In this document: positions 15,842 to 24,396 of the stretch, in pieces
How the letters are laid out: each line of letters starts with the position of its first letter
How positions within the stretch are numbered: the first letter of the stretch is position 1
Origin: an uncultured Flavobacteriales bacterium
GTDB lineage: Bacteria > Bacteroidota > Bacteroidia > Flavobacteriales_E > Vicingaceae
Assembly (NCBI GenBank): GCA_913056345.1
Contig: CAJXMH010000005.1
Location: 62,001 to 126,000 of the forward strand
Direction: 5' to 3'
Length of the DNA stretch: 64,000 bases
Program-made: the position numbers and the translations under genes
Notes under the pieces: generated by a model
What the model was told of the DNA's origin: nothing
The model's input: only the letters and a program-made list of their open reading frames with translations
Database searches by the model: none

Positions 15842-15883
15842 TTGCTACAACAAGTATATATGTTGCACGAATGCAACATATAT
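15842..15883. repeat. flanking inverted repeat and perfect 12-bp hairpin upstream of the lipoprotein
   Basis: TTGCTACAACA (15842-15852) mirrors TGTTGTAGCAA on the other side of the gene. Right after it, ATATATGTTGCA (15856-15867), loop CGAA, TGCAACATATAT (15872-15883) forms a perfect stem. There is no T-run, so it is not an obvious terminator. The rest of the gap to 16096 shows no gene. Confidence 0.6.
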
Positions 15884-16096
15884 CTTTTATAGCGGTAGTT
15901 TGTATTTTCGTTATTTAGTTGACTATCAGCGATAATGCCAAGTAGTAAATGACAGTATGCATTTAATTTACAGTAAACGTTTATAAGTGTTTCTTGTCGG
16001 CTATCCTGCGGCTTTTCCATTTCCCTTGCAAAATACAAAAAATTAAGCTTCAGCAGTTTAGCTGTTAATAAGTCGTTAAAGCGGTGGAAAACAAAA

Positions 16097-16120
16097 AAGC
16101 CTGCAAGGGTTTGCAGGCTT
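16097..16120 (-). terminator. intrinsic terminator of the ABC-F gene
   Basis: AAGCCTGCAA (16097-16106), loop GGGT, TTGCAGGCTT (16111-16120). On the minus strand it is followed by TTTTGTTTTCC, 27 bp after the gene's stop. Confidence 0.8.
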
Positions 16121-16146
16121 TTGATTTATGGGTCTTGCCTCATAAC

Positions 16147-17805
<1,659 letters not shown>

Positions 17806-17860
17806 TTATAGAGATGCTTCAACCAAACTGTCGATTCTTTGTTAAGAGAAGAAAAAACGC

Positions 17861-18916
17861 ATGAGAATACTTTTTGCCTGTTGTATGTTGCTTGTTTTGA
17901 GCTGCCAAGTATCTTACAATGCCTCTGATGTATTTAAAGAAAAGGCCGAACTGCCGAAGGATGAAGCACCGCACACCAAAAACTCCTTGGAGTGGTGGTA
18001 CTTTACCGGTCATCTAGAAGATACGGTTAAAAACAAGCAGCTAGGTGTGGAATATGTGGTCTTTCATTTTAATCCCACCAATGTGAAAGGCGGTTGGTTG
18101 TTAAACATGGCGGTGAGCGATCCTGAGACAGGCGATTTTTATTACGACCATAAATTTTTCATGAAATCGAAAGAGGAGTTTGGTTCCCTGCCTTTGCAAA
18201 TGAGCTGGGATAAGGGCGGAGTAGTGAGCAGTTTTAGTGGACAAGAAGGGGTTTACCAGATCAAAGCACAAATGAGTGAGCATGAGGTGAGTTATGAATT
18301 GTCAACCCAAGCAGGAAAAGGGGTAGTGCTGCACGATGGGGTTGGTTATGAAAACTATGGCGACTATGCTAAAGCGGGTTATTACACTTATCCGCGCTTA
18401 CCCACCAAAGCCAAGGTAAAAATCGCGGATCAGTCTTATGAAATGCAAGGTGATTTGTGGTACGACCGTCAATGGAATTGCAGTGGGGTATGGGAGCGTA
18501 AAGTAGCTTGGGATTGGTTTTCCATCCAATTTGAAGAAAGTCAGTCGGAATTGATGCTATACCGCTTGTACCACATCAAAGACAGTGTGCAGTTTTTTGG
18601 TGGCACCTATACTGACAAAGCAGGCAATCGTACTGATTTAGAAGATGCGCAGATCCAAATTGAGGAAGTGGCCCATTGGCGCAGTCCTGATTCAGACGCT
18701 AAGTACCCGACAGAGTGGGAGATTAAGATCCCTGACCTAAAGTTGAGCACCAAGCTAAAAGTGGCCTTTCCCGAACAAGAATTGGCCCTGCCTTTTACGC
18801 CTTTTTCTAAGTTTTATTATTGGGAAGGAATGAGCTATGCAGAAGGTGAGATCGATGGGGTGAAAGTAAAAGGGAAGTCCTATGTGGAAATGACGAATCG
18901 GTTTCGGATTAAATAG
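17861..18916 (+). CDS. AttH/CrtC-like (carotenoid 1,2-hydratase family) lipoprotein
   Basis: 351 residues. The lipoprotein signal is MRILFACCMLLVLSC, with Cys15 as the acylation site. The mature part has the family signature HTKNSLEWWYFTGHL followed by an EYVVFHF strand, and later WYDRQWNCSG and WDWFSIQF, as in AttH/CrtC-type lipocalin-like two-domain proteins (PF07143). True CrtC enzymes hydrate carotenoids; many homologues like this one are exported and of unknown substrate. Divergent from the ABC-F gene with an ~88-bp shared upstream region. Confidence 0.8.
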   Translation: MRILFACCMLLVLSCQVSYNASDVFKEKAELPKDEAPHTKNSLEWWYFTGHLEDTVKNKQLGVEYVVFHFNPTNVKGGWLLNMAVSDPETGDFYYDHKFFMKSKEEFGSLPLQMSWDKGGVVSSFSGQEGVYQIKAQMSEHEVSYELSTQAGKGVVLHDGVGYENYGDYAKAGYYTYPRLPTKAKVKIADQSYEMQGDLWYDRQWNCSGVWERKVAWDWFSIQFEESQSELMLYRLYHIKDSVQFFGGTYTDKAGNRTDLEDAQIQIEEVAHWRSPDSDAKYPTEWEIKIPDLKLSTKLKVAFPEQELALPFTPFSKFYYWEGMSYAEGEIDGVKVKGKSYVEMTNRFRIK

Positions 18917-18957
18917 CAGTGATCGGCGAGCTTAAAGCTTAAAGCTAATTAGTCAGA

Positions 18958-18988
18958 GACCTGCTAGGTTTTTAAAACCTAGAAGGTC
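18958..18988 (+). terminator. hairpin terminator after the AttH-like gene
   Basis: GACCT-CTAGGTTTT paired with AAAACCTAG-AGGTC (18958-18988), followed by TTTATTTC. It is symmetric in sequence, so it could also be an interspersed repeat of this shape. Confidence 0.65.
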
Positions 18989-19004
18989 TTTATTTCATTT
19001 CCTA

Positions 19005-19012
19005 TAATTTAG
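19005..19012 (+). promoter_or_regulatory. -7-like element directly before the LysE gene
   Basis: TAATTTAG ends five bases before the ATG at 19018. If this is the active element, the transcript would be almost leaderless. Related TAATTTAG boxes precede other genes here (22576, 36790) and occur in repeats R1 and R3. Confidence 0.4.
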
Positions 19013-19017
19013 CTCCC

Positions 19018-19638
19018 ATGGAAATTGGTGTTTTTCTATCCTTTTGCTTGGCTTCTTTTCTCATGGCTCTATCACCCGGTCCTGATAATATTTATGTATT
19101 GACGGAAAGCTTGGCGAAAGGGGCACGCAACGGCTTGTGGATCGCTTTTGGCTTGAACAGTGGAGTAGTGGTGCACACTTTATTAGCGGCTACTGGCTTG
19201 AGTTTGATCTTGAAACAATCGGAATTGGCTTTTAGCGTCGTTTCTTACTTAGGAGCTGCTTATTTGCTCTACTTGGCTTATCAAGCTAGTCGGGAAGACT
19301 TGAGTTTTGAAACAGAAAGCGTAAAAGCGGAGAAAAATACCTCTGCTCTTAAGCTTTACCGCACCGGAGTTTTTATGAATCTGCTTAACCCTAAAGTATC
19401 GCTTTTCTTTATCGCTTTTTTACCCCAATTCTTGGGTAAAGGCAGTCTGCCCTTGTTTTGGCAAGCCTGCATTTTAGGACTGAGTTTCTTAGTGATCGGT
19501 TTTGCCACCTTTGGCAGTTTGGCCTTACTGGCTCATCAATTGCGGCGCTATTTTTTAAATCCGCGTTTTGTTAAAGGCATGAAGTGGATGAAAGTTATAG
19601 TGCTCCTTGTCTTGGCAAGCTTCTTATTCGTCACTTGA
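19018..19638 (+). CDS. LysE/RhtB family amino-acid exporter
   Basis: 206 residues, highly hydrophobic, with about six membrane helices. The N-terminus carries the family signature SLMALSPGPDN-like motif (FLMALSPGPDNIYVLTESLA) and GARNGLWIAFGLNSGVVVHT. The middle contains FMNLLNPKVSLFFIAFLPQF, the second conserved LysE block. These inner-membrane proteins export amino acids or related compounds; the substrate is not predictable. A small membrane protein gene follows 31 bp downstream. Confidence 0.9.
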   Translation: MEIGVFLSFCLASFLMALSPGPDNIYVLTESLAKGARNGLWIAFGLNSGVVVHTLLAATGLSLILKQSELAFSVVSYLGAAYLLYLAYQASREDLSFETESVKAEKNTSALKLYRTGVFMNLLNPKVSLFFIAFLPQFLGKGSLPLFWQACILGLSFLVIGFATFGSLALLAHQLRRYFLNPRFVKGMKWMKVIVLLVLASFLFVT

Positions 19639-19669
19639 GCAAATTTTTAGACTTCCTTATCTTTGGAAT

Positions 19670-19870
19670 ATGTTTGTTTTAAGTGATTTTTTGATCGGAG
19701 CACTGATTTTAGTCCCCTTTGCTATTATCCTCTATGCGCTAGCCGATGTACTTTTCAGTCATTTTGAATCGACTTTGATCAAAATTGCTTGTTTTCTTGC
19801 TATACTCGCCACTCCTTTGCTAGGCGCTATCATCTACCTCTTTATCGATAAGCGATTAAAGCAGGCTTAA
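19670..19870 (+). CDS. small PLDc_N-like membrane protein
   Basis: 66 residues from the ATG at 19670. Two membrane helices (FLIGALILVPFAIILYALAD and FLAILATPLLGAIIYLFIDK) with the pattern of the phospholipase-D N-terminal membrane domain family (PLDc_N, PF13396-like), found as stand-alone small proteins in many bacteria. It has no PLD catalytic HKD motif. It follows the LysE gene closely and may be cotranscribed. Confidence 0.65.
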   Translation: MFVLSDFLIGALILVPFAIILYALADVLFSHFESTLIKIACFLAILATPLLGAIIYLFIDKRLKQA

Positions 19871-19951
19871 GTAGTAAGTCCAAGTTTGTGGCCCTAAAAA
19901 CTCAATTACGAAGTAGCTATTCTATATGACTATATTAATTTAGTCGCTATT

Positions 19952-20686
19952 ATGGAGCAATTAAAGCTTGCATTCTCAAACCCTTACTTCTTATTTGGCT
20001 TTTCCTTTTTAACCATTATTCTTGTCTTTGTAGTAGTTCCCATGATTCGAAAGATAAAAGATCGGGAATTGTTGAATACTGTTAGTTCTTTCAAGCGTGG
20101 CACTCCATCTGAACGTGCTTTAATCATTCAATTGCTCAAAAGCGGTATACCTAAACAAACACTTTTTCATGATTTATATTTTGAGAAGAGAGATGGAGCA
20201 TATGCGCAAATTGATGCTGTTTTAGCTACCACAGAGGGCATTATAGTATTTGAAGTAAAAGATTATAGCGGTTGGATCTTTGGAGATGGGGGTAAAACGA
20301 ATTGGACTCAAGTTTTAGCTTATGGTAAAAGAAAGTACCGCTTTTACAATCCGATTAAACAGAATCTAAGTCATATTAGAAGCTTAAAGAGGCAGTTACC
20401 ACAATTTAGAAACATACCATTCTTTTCGGTCATTTTATTTTACGGAAATTGTGAATTAAAGGAAATTACTTACGTCCCTGATGGCACATATATAGCTAAG
20501 CCACATCGTTTAAGAGAGGTTATGAGAGAAATAAAACGCAACAATGTAGCTGCACCTTATACTAATAAAAGAGAAGTGGTTGAATTCCTGAAAGAAGGAG
20601 TTGAAAGAGGCGCTGATGTCGAAATTCAAGCAAGGCATAAACTAAATATAAAAGACCAGCTTGGTAAACACCGTGTTTATTATTAA
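19952..20686 (+). CDS. membrane-anchored NERD (nuclease-related) domain protein
   Basis: 244 residues. One N-terminal membrane helix (about residues 12-31), then a NERD domain with a PD-(D/E)xK-like core: AQIDAVLATTEGIIVFEVKD, with Asp88, Glu101 and Lys103 in the expected spacing, followed by KNWTQ-like WTQVLAYGKRKYRFYNP. NERD domains are thought to act on nucleic acids; activity of this one is unproven. The orientation places the domain probably in the cytoplasm. It stands alone with its own upstream gap. Confidence 0.8.
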   Translation: MEQLKLAFSNPYFLFGFSFLTIILVFVVVPMIRKIKDRELLNTVSSFKRGTPSERALIIQLLKSGIPKQTLFHDLYFEKRDGAYAQIDAVLATTEGIIVFEVKDYSGWIFGDGGKTNWTQVLAYGKRKYRFYNPIKQNLSHIRSLKRQLPQFRNIPFFSVILFYGNCELKEITYVPDGTYIAKPHRLREVMREIKRNNVAAPYTNKREVVEFLKEGVERGADVEIQARHKLNIKDQLGKHRVYY

Positions 20687-20780
20687 AATAGTAAAAAGCC
20701 TTCAAAAAGTCCTATCTTTAAAAGGTTCGAACATTTAGGTGCTTGCAAGCCTTTAAAAGCCTTATAAAAGACAAGCACCA

Positions 20781-21389
20781 ATGGCAAACACAATATCCAA
20801 AAGCATGAAAATTCTTTTAATCCTCCTCGGTATCGTATTACTTGCCTTTATTGGGGTGCAGGTGTATTTCCTCAACACCCAAAGCAAGATCGAGACCTAT
20901 CCGTTTCAGGTGGAGCAGGAGTATGATGAATTCGAGATCAGAAAGTATGAAGCCACTTTGTTTACCTCAGTAAAAGTTCCCAGCAGTGATTACAAGAAAA
21001 GCTCAGGGCAAGGCTTTTCCATTTTGGCAGGCTACATTTTTGGTCAGAATGAACAGCAGGAAAAAATCGCTATGACAGCTCCGGTAGCGATGACCTTAGA
21101 AGATTCCATGACCATGATGTTTATGGTTCCCAAGGAGCGTAAAAAAGCTAATTTGCCTGAACCTGATGATAAGCAGATCAAGTTTACCGAAGTGCCAGCC
21201 AAAAGGGTAGCGGCTATTGGCTTTGGTGGTTGGGCCAATGATGAGAAGATCAAAAAATACAAAGCCAAACTGATTGCCGCTCTGGAAGCGGAAGGCATTG
21301 AACATACCGATCGCTTTTACTTTTTGGGTTACAATGCCCCTTTTGAAGTCTTTAATCGCAAGAATGAGGTGATCGTGGATTTACCCTGA
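20781..21389 (+). CDS. SOUL family heme-binding-like protein
   Basis: 202 residues. An N-terminal membrane helix (MKILLILLGIVLLAFIGVQV, after a short basic lead) probably anchors it in the inner membrane. The SOUL domain follows: YEVRxY-type opening (EYDEFEIRKYEATLFTSVKV), the conserved EKIAMTAPVAMTL block and FMVPKERKKANLPEP. SOUL proteins bind heme or porphyrins in some eukaryotes and bacteria; heme binding here is inferred from family only. A start seven codons later (MKILL) is possible. Confidence 0.85.
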   Translation: MANTISKSMKILLILLGIVLLAFIGVQVYFLNTQSKIETYPFQVEQEYDEFEIRKYEATLFTSVKVPSSDYKKSSGQGFSILAGYIFGQNEQQEKIAMTAPVAMTLEDSMTMMFMVPKERKKANLPEPDDKQIKFTEVPAKRVAAIGFGGWANDEKIKKYKAKLIAALEAEGIEHTDRFYFLGYNAPFEVFNRKNEVIVDLP

Positions 21390-21422
21390 TGGTATGAGTT
21401 TTAGGACAATTAACTTTCTTTT

Positions 21423-22526
21423 ATGAAACGCAAAGAATTCCTCAAAGCCTGTAGTCTGTTTGGTTTAAGTTTGCCCTTTCAAAAGTTAATCGTGGCTGAG
21501 GAGTGGATTAAGGAATCGGCCACTCCATTCAAGGGGAAGGTCTTGGTGATTGGAGCAGGGGCAGCCGGTTTAGCTGCTACCTATTATTTAAAACAAAGGG
21601 GAATTACAGCAGACCTTTTAGAAGCAAGTGATACCATAGGTGGCCGCATGAAGGTCGACCGCAACTTTACCGACTTTCCTTTGCCTTTAGGAGCTGAATG
21701 GTTGGAAAGTAAGCCTACTGTTTTTGATACTTTAGTAAATGATGAGGAGGAGAAAATAGCGCTTCAGCTTGTAGCAGATGAGCCGGATTATAAGTTTATC
21801 AATTACTCTTGGCTGCAGTTTTTTGAGGATTACATTCTCCCTTCCATACACAGTCAAATCACTTTCCAACAGCAAGTTAAAAGCATTGATTACAGCGAGG
21901 CGAAAATTAAAGTAAATACCCAAGATCGAATTTGGGAAGCTGATTATTTGATCTTAGCAGTGCCGCTAAAAGTCCTGCAAGCCAATATGATTCAATTTAA
22001 GCCTCTGCTACCATCAAAAAAACGTCGGCTGATTCAAGAGGCTAAGATTTGGGATGGCTTTAAAGCTTTTGTCAAGTTCAGCAAAGGATTTTATGAAAAG
22101 GACTTTGAGTTTAAATTACAAGATGATCAAAGCGGACAAAAATTCATTTATGACGCTACCAAAGGGCAGAATAGCAAAGACTTTATCATCGGTGTTTTGG
22201 CCATGGGTAAGGCAGCTAAGGCTTATCAGGGATTGAGTGAAGACGGATTGCTTCAAAAACTCTTAACCGACTTAGACCAAAAATTTGATCAACAAGCTAG
22301 TCAACATTATTCAGCCCATTTGGTGCAAGATTGGCAAAAAGAGCCCTTTATTCAAAGTGGTTACCTGAGCGACCATGCCGATTGGCGGAAGGTAAAGCAA
22401 TTGCAAGCAAGTGTTGATGATCGGATCTTTTTTGCAGGAGGAGCCTTTACTGATGGTGAAGATTGGGTTTCGGTGCATACTGCTGCCTTCTCAGCAAAAC
22501 AGGCAGTGGATGCCATAGTTGGCTAA
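21423..22526 (+). CDS. flavin monoamine oxidase family protein
   Basis: 367 residues. After an N-terminal segment MKRKEFLKACSLFGLSLPF, which resembles a weak Tat signal (KRKEFLK), comes an FAD Rossmann motif (KVLVIGAGAAGLAATYYLKQ) and DTIGGRMKVD. The C-terminus has the closing FAD motif (IFFAGGAFTDGEDWVSVHTA). It is shorter than typical monoamine oxidases (~450), so a reduced substrate domain is likely. Location may be periplasmic if the Tat-like signal works. It is distinct from the FAD oxidase at 3.1 kb, with little similarity outside the FAD motifs. Confidence 0.8.
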   Translation: MKRKEFLKACSLFGLSLPFQKLIVAEEWIKESATPFKGKVLVIGAGAAGLAATYYLKQRGITADLLEASDTIGGRMKVDRNFTDFPLPLGAEWLESKPTVFDTLVNDEEEKIALQLVADEPDYKFINYSWLQFFEDYILPSIHSQITFQQQVKSIDYSEAKIKVNTQDRIWEADYLILAVPLKVLQANMIQFKPLLPSKKRRLIQEAKIWDGFKAFVKFSKGFYEKDFEFKLQDDQSGQKFIYDATKGQNSKDFIIGVLAMGKAAKAYQGLSEDGLLQKLLTDLDQKFDQQASQHYSAHLVQDWQKEPFIQSGYLSDHADWRKVKQLQASVDDRIFFAGGAFTDGEDWVSVHTAAFSAKQAVDAIVG

Positions 22527-22619
22527 CTTTAAGGGTTAAATAAGCTTAGCTCCTTTATTCAAAATGTAATCTTAATCCCTTAATTTAGGTTGCCAAATGT
22601 TTCATCAAGACTGTAGAAC

Positions 22620-23195
22620 ATGAAAAAGAACAATCGATTTTTATACTTTATACAAGAGGTAGCCATCGTAGTAATTGGGGTCTTGATTGCTGTCTCCATT
22701 GGTAAATACAAAGAAAATACTGAAAATGAAGCCTATGTAGAGGCAACCTTGTTAGCCATTGAAAACGAGATCAAGACCAGTCGATCAGATGTTGATACCG
22801 TACTCAACAAGCATCTTGCTTTATTTGAAAAACTTCAGACAGAAGCTTTTAATGAAGAACAGACCTTAGCAGAGTTTATAGCTTCTTCGGGAGGTTTTCA
22901 AGTTGCTTCAGTTAAGAATGTTAGTTTACGGTTTTTTATTTCCAATAAAGCAGAATTATTGGAATTTGAGATAATCTCTCAATTGTTAGACATTGAGTTT
23001 ATGTCTGATTTGCTTAAAACGAAGGTTTCTAGACTAAGCGACTTTGCCTACGACAACATCAATGAAAGAAGCGAAGAAGTGAAAATCAAATTTTCTTACT
23101 TGCTTTCTGATGTAATTGATGGAGAGCAAACGCTGCTTGCGGCTTACCAAGAATTCTTAGATCAAAACCAAGCCACTTTAAAGTCAGATCAGTAA
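22620..23195 (+). CDS. single-pass membrane protein, DUF6090-like
   Basis: 191 residues. The N-terminus (FLYFIQEVAIVVIGVLIAVS, one membrane helix) is the hallmark of a Bacteroidota family related to DUF6090, in which a short cytoplasmic lead and helix are followed by a helical periplasmic domain. The rest is helical and acidic. No function is known. A TAATTTAG -7-like box lies ~40 bp upstream. No partner gene is apparent. Confidence 0.6.
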   Translation: MKKNNRFLYFIQEVAIVVIGVLIAVSIGKYKENTENEAYVEATLLAIENEIKTSRSDVDTVLNKHLALFEKLQTEAFNEEQTLAEFIASSGGFQVASVKNVSLRFFISNKAELLEFEIISQLLDIEFMSDLLKTKVSRLSDFAYDNINERSEEVKIKFSYLLSDVIDGEQTLLAAYQEFLDQNQATLKSDQ

Positions 23196-23272
23196 GTTTA
23201 GGGAAACTCAATTTTTTCCTTAAATAAAAAAGGCAATCCTTACTTTAGCGCCCTTAAAGCGAAACCACTAGC

Positions 23273-24388
23273 ATGAATTGTCTACTAACCGGCGCAACTG
23301 GAATTTTAGGAAGCCACATTCTATTTGAGTGGGTTAGAAAAGCAGTGGTCGAACAAACGGTCGACCATCTTTTTGTGGTGATCCGCAATACCCATAAAAC
23401 TGCTCAAGCCCGCTTGGAGGAAGTTTTAACTGCCAATTCACGACCGGCTTTTTTGGATTCGCTTTCGCTGGAAACTTGCCTTGAAAAAATCACTGTCATT
23501 CCCCAAGACCTTGCTAGTTTAACTCAAGCTAGTTTGGCTCAATTTGATTTTGATACCGTGATCCATTGCGCTGGTTCAACCTCTTTGCAGCACAGCGCTG
23601 AAACTAAGGCCAAGGTGCATCAACAAAATTTCATGGTCACCCAACATTTGATTGCTCAATTGCCTCAGCAAGTGCAACGTTTTCTATACATCAGCACCGC
23701 ATATTCTTTTGGCATTCAAGCGCAGAAGGTAAACGACAAGATGGAGGAGCATCAGGTGACCGCCTTTCGAAATCCCTATGAGCAGTCGAAATACGAAAGT
23801 GAGCAATACGTTAAACAAAGCTGCAAAGCCAAGCAGATTCAAACGCAAATTTTACGACCGAGCATAATTTGTGGTCGCTTGCTCGACAAACCCTTTTTTG
23901 AAACCCCTAAGTACGATGTGTTTTATTCCTGGGCTATTTTCTTAGATAAATACGCCAAGAAATCCTTGGATCGCTTTAGAATTTGGATCGATCCTAAAAG
24001 TGGTTTGAACATTGTACCGGTTGATTTTGTGGCCAAAGCAGTGCTTTATGCTTTTGGCAAAGCAGAAATCAAGGAACTGAACATTGTAAACCCAAAACAG
24101 ATCTTGCACAAAGATTATGTGGGTAAGGTTTTGGAAGCGTTTAACATCAAGTCCTACGAATACATCGACCGAAAGCCGGAAGATCTAAGCTTTTTTGAAA
24201 GCCTTTACTACAAAAGTATTGGGAGTCTCTTTGAACAATATGTTTCCATTCCTGATTTGCAGTTTCAACCAGATCAGATCTTAACCTTGATCGACAAACT
24301 GCAATTGGATTTGACACTAGGGGTGCATGAAAACTTCATGAATTTGATCGATTATTCAGTGGCAAAACGCTTTAAGCAGAGTTATTAG
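23273..24388 (+). CDS. SDR-family reductase, NAD_binding_4 (fatty-acyl/thioester reductase-like)
   Basis: 371 residues. The N-terminal Rossmann motif is TGATGILGSHILFEW (TGxxGxxG). The catalytic YxxxK is present (PYEQSKYESEQYV, about residue 170), preceded by the Ser/Thr region YISTAYSFG. This pattern matches the extended SDR group that reduces acyl thioesters (male-sterility/NAD_binding_4). It lacks any fused adenylation or carrier domain, so it would act on acyl-CoA or acyl-carrier-protein made elsewhere. Substrate unknown. It converges on the DUF5686 gene, leaving 8 bp between stops. Confidence 0.75.
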   Translation: MNCLLTGATGILGSHILFEWVRKAVVEQTVDHLFVVIRNTHKTAQARLEEVLTANSRPAFLDSLSLETCLEKITVIPQDLASLTQASLAQFDFDTVIHCAGSTSLQHSAETKAKVHQQNFMVTQHLIAQLPQQVQRFLYISTAYSFGIQAQKVNDKMEEHQVTAFRNPYEQSKYESEQYVKQSCKAKQIQTQILRPSIICGRLLDKPFFETPKYDVFYSWAIFLDKYAKKSLDRFRIWIDPKSGLNIVPVDFVAKAVLYAFGKAEIKELNIVNPKQILHKDYVGKVLEAFNIKSYEYIDRKPEDLSFFESLYYKSIGSLFEQYVSIPDLQFQPDQILTLIDKLQLDLTLGVHENFMNLIDYSVAKRFKQSY

Positions 24389-24396
24389 GAGAAACA

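Noticed and set aside
20724-20760. tRNA-like TTCGA motif
   Set aside because: AGGTTCGAACA alone without an acceptor stem, anticodon arm or CCA; no tRNA found in the window.
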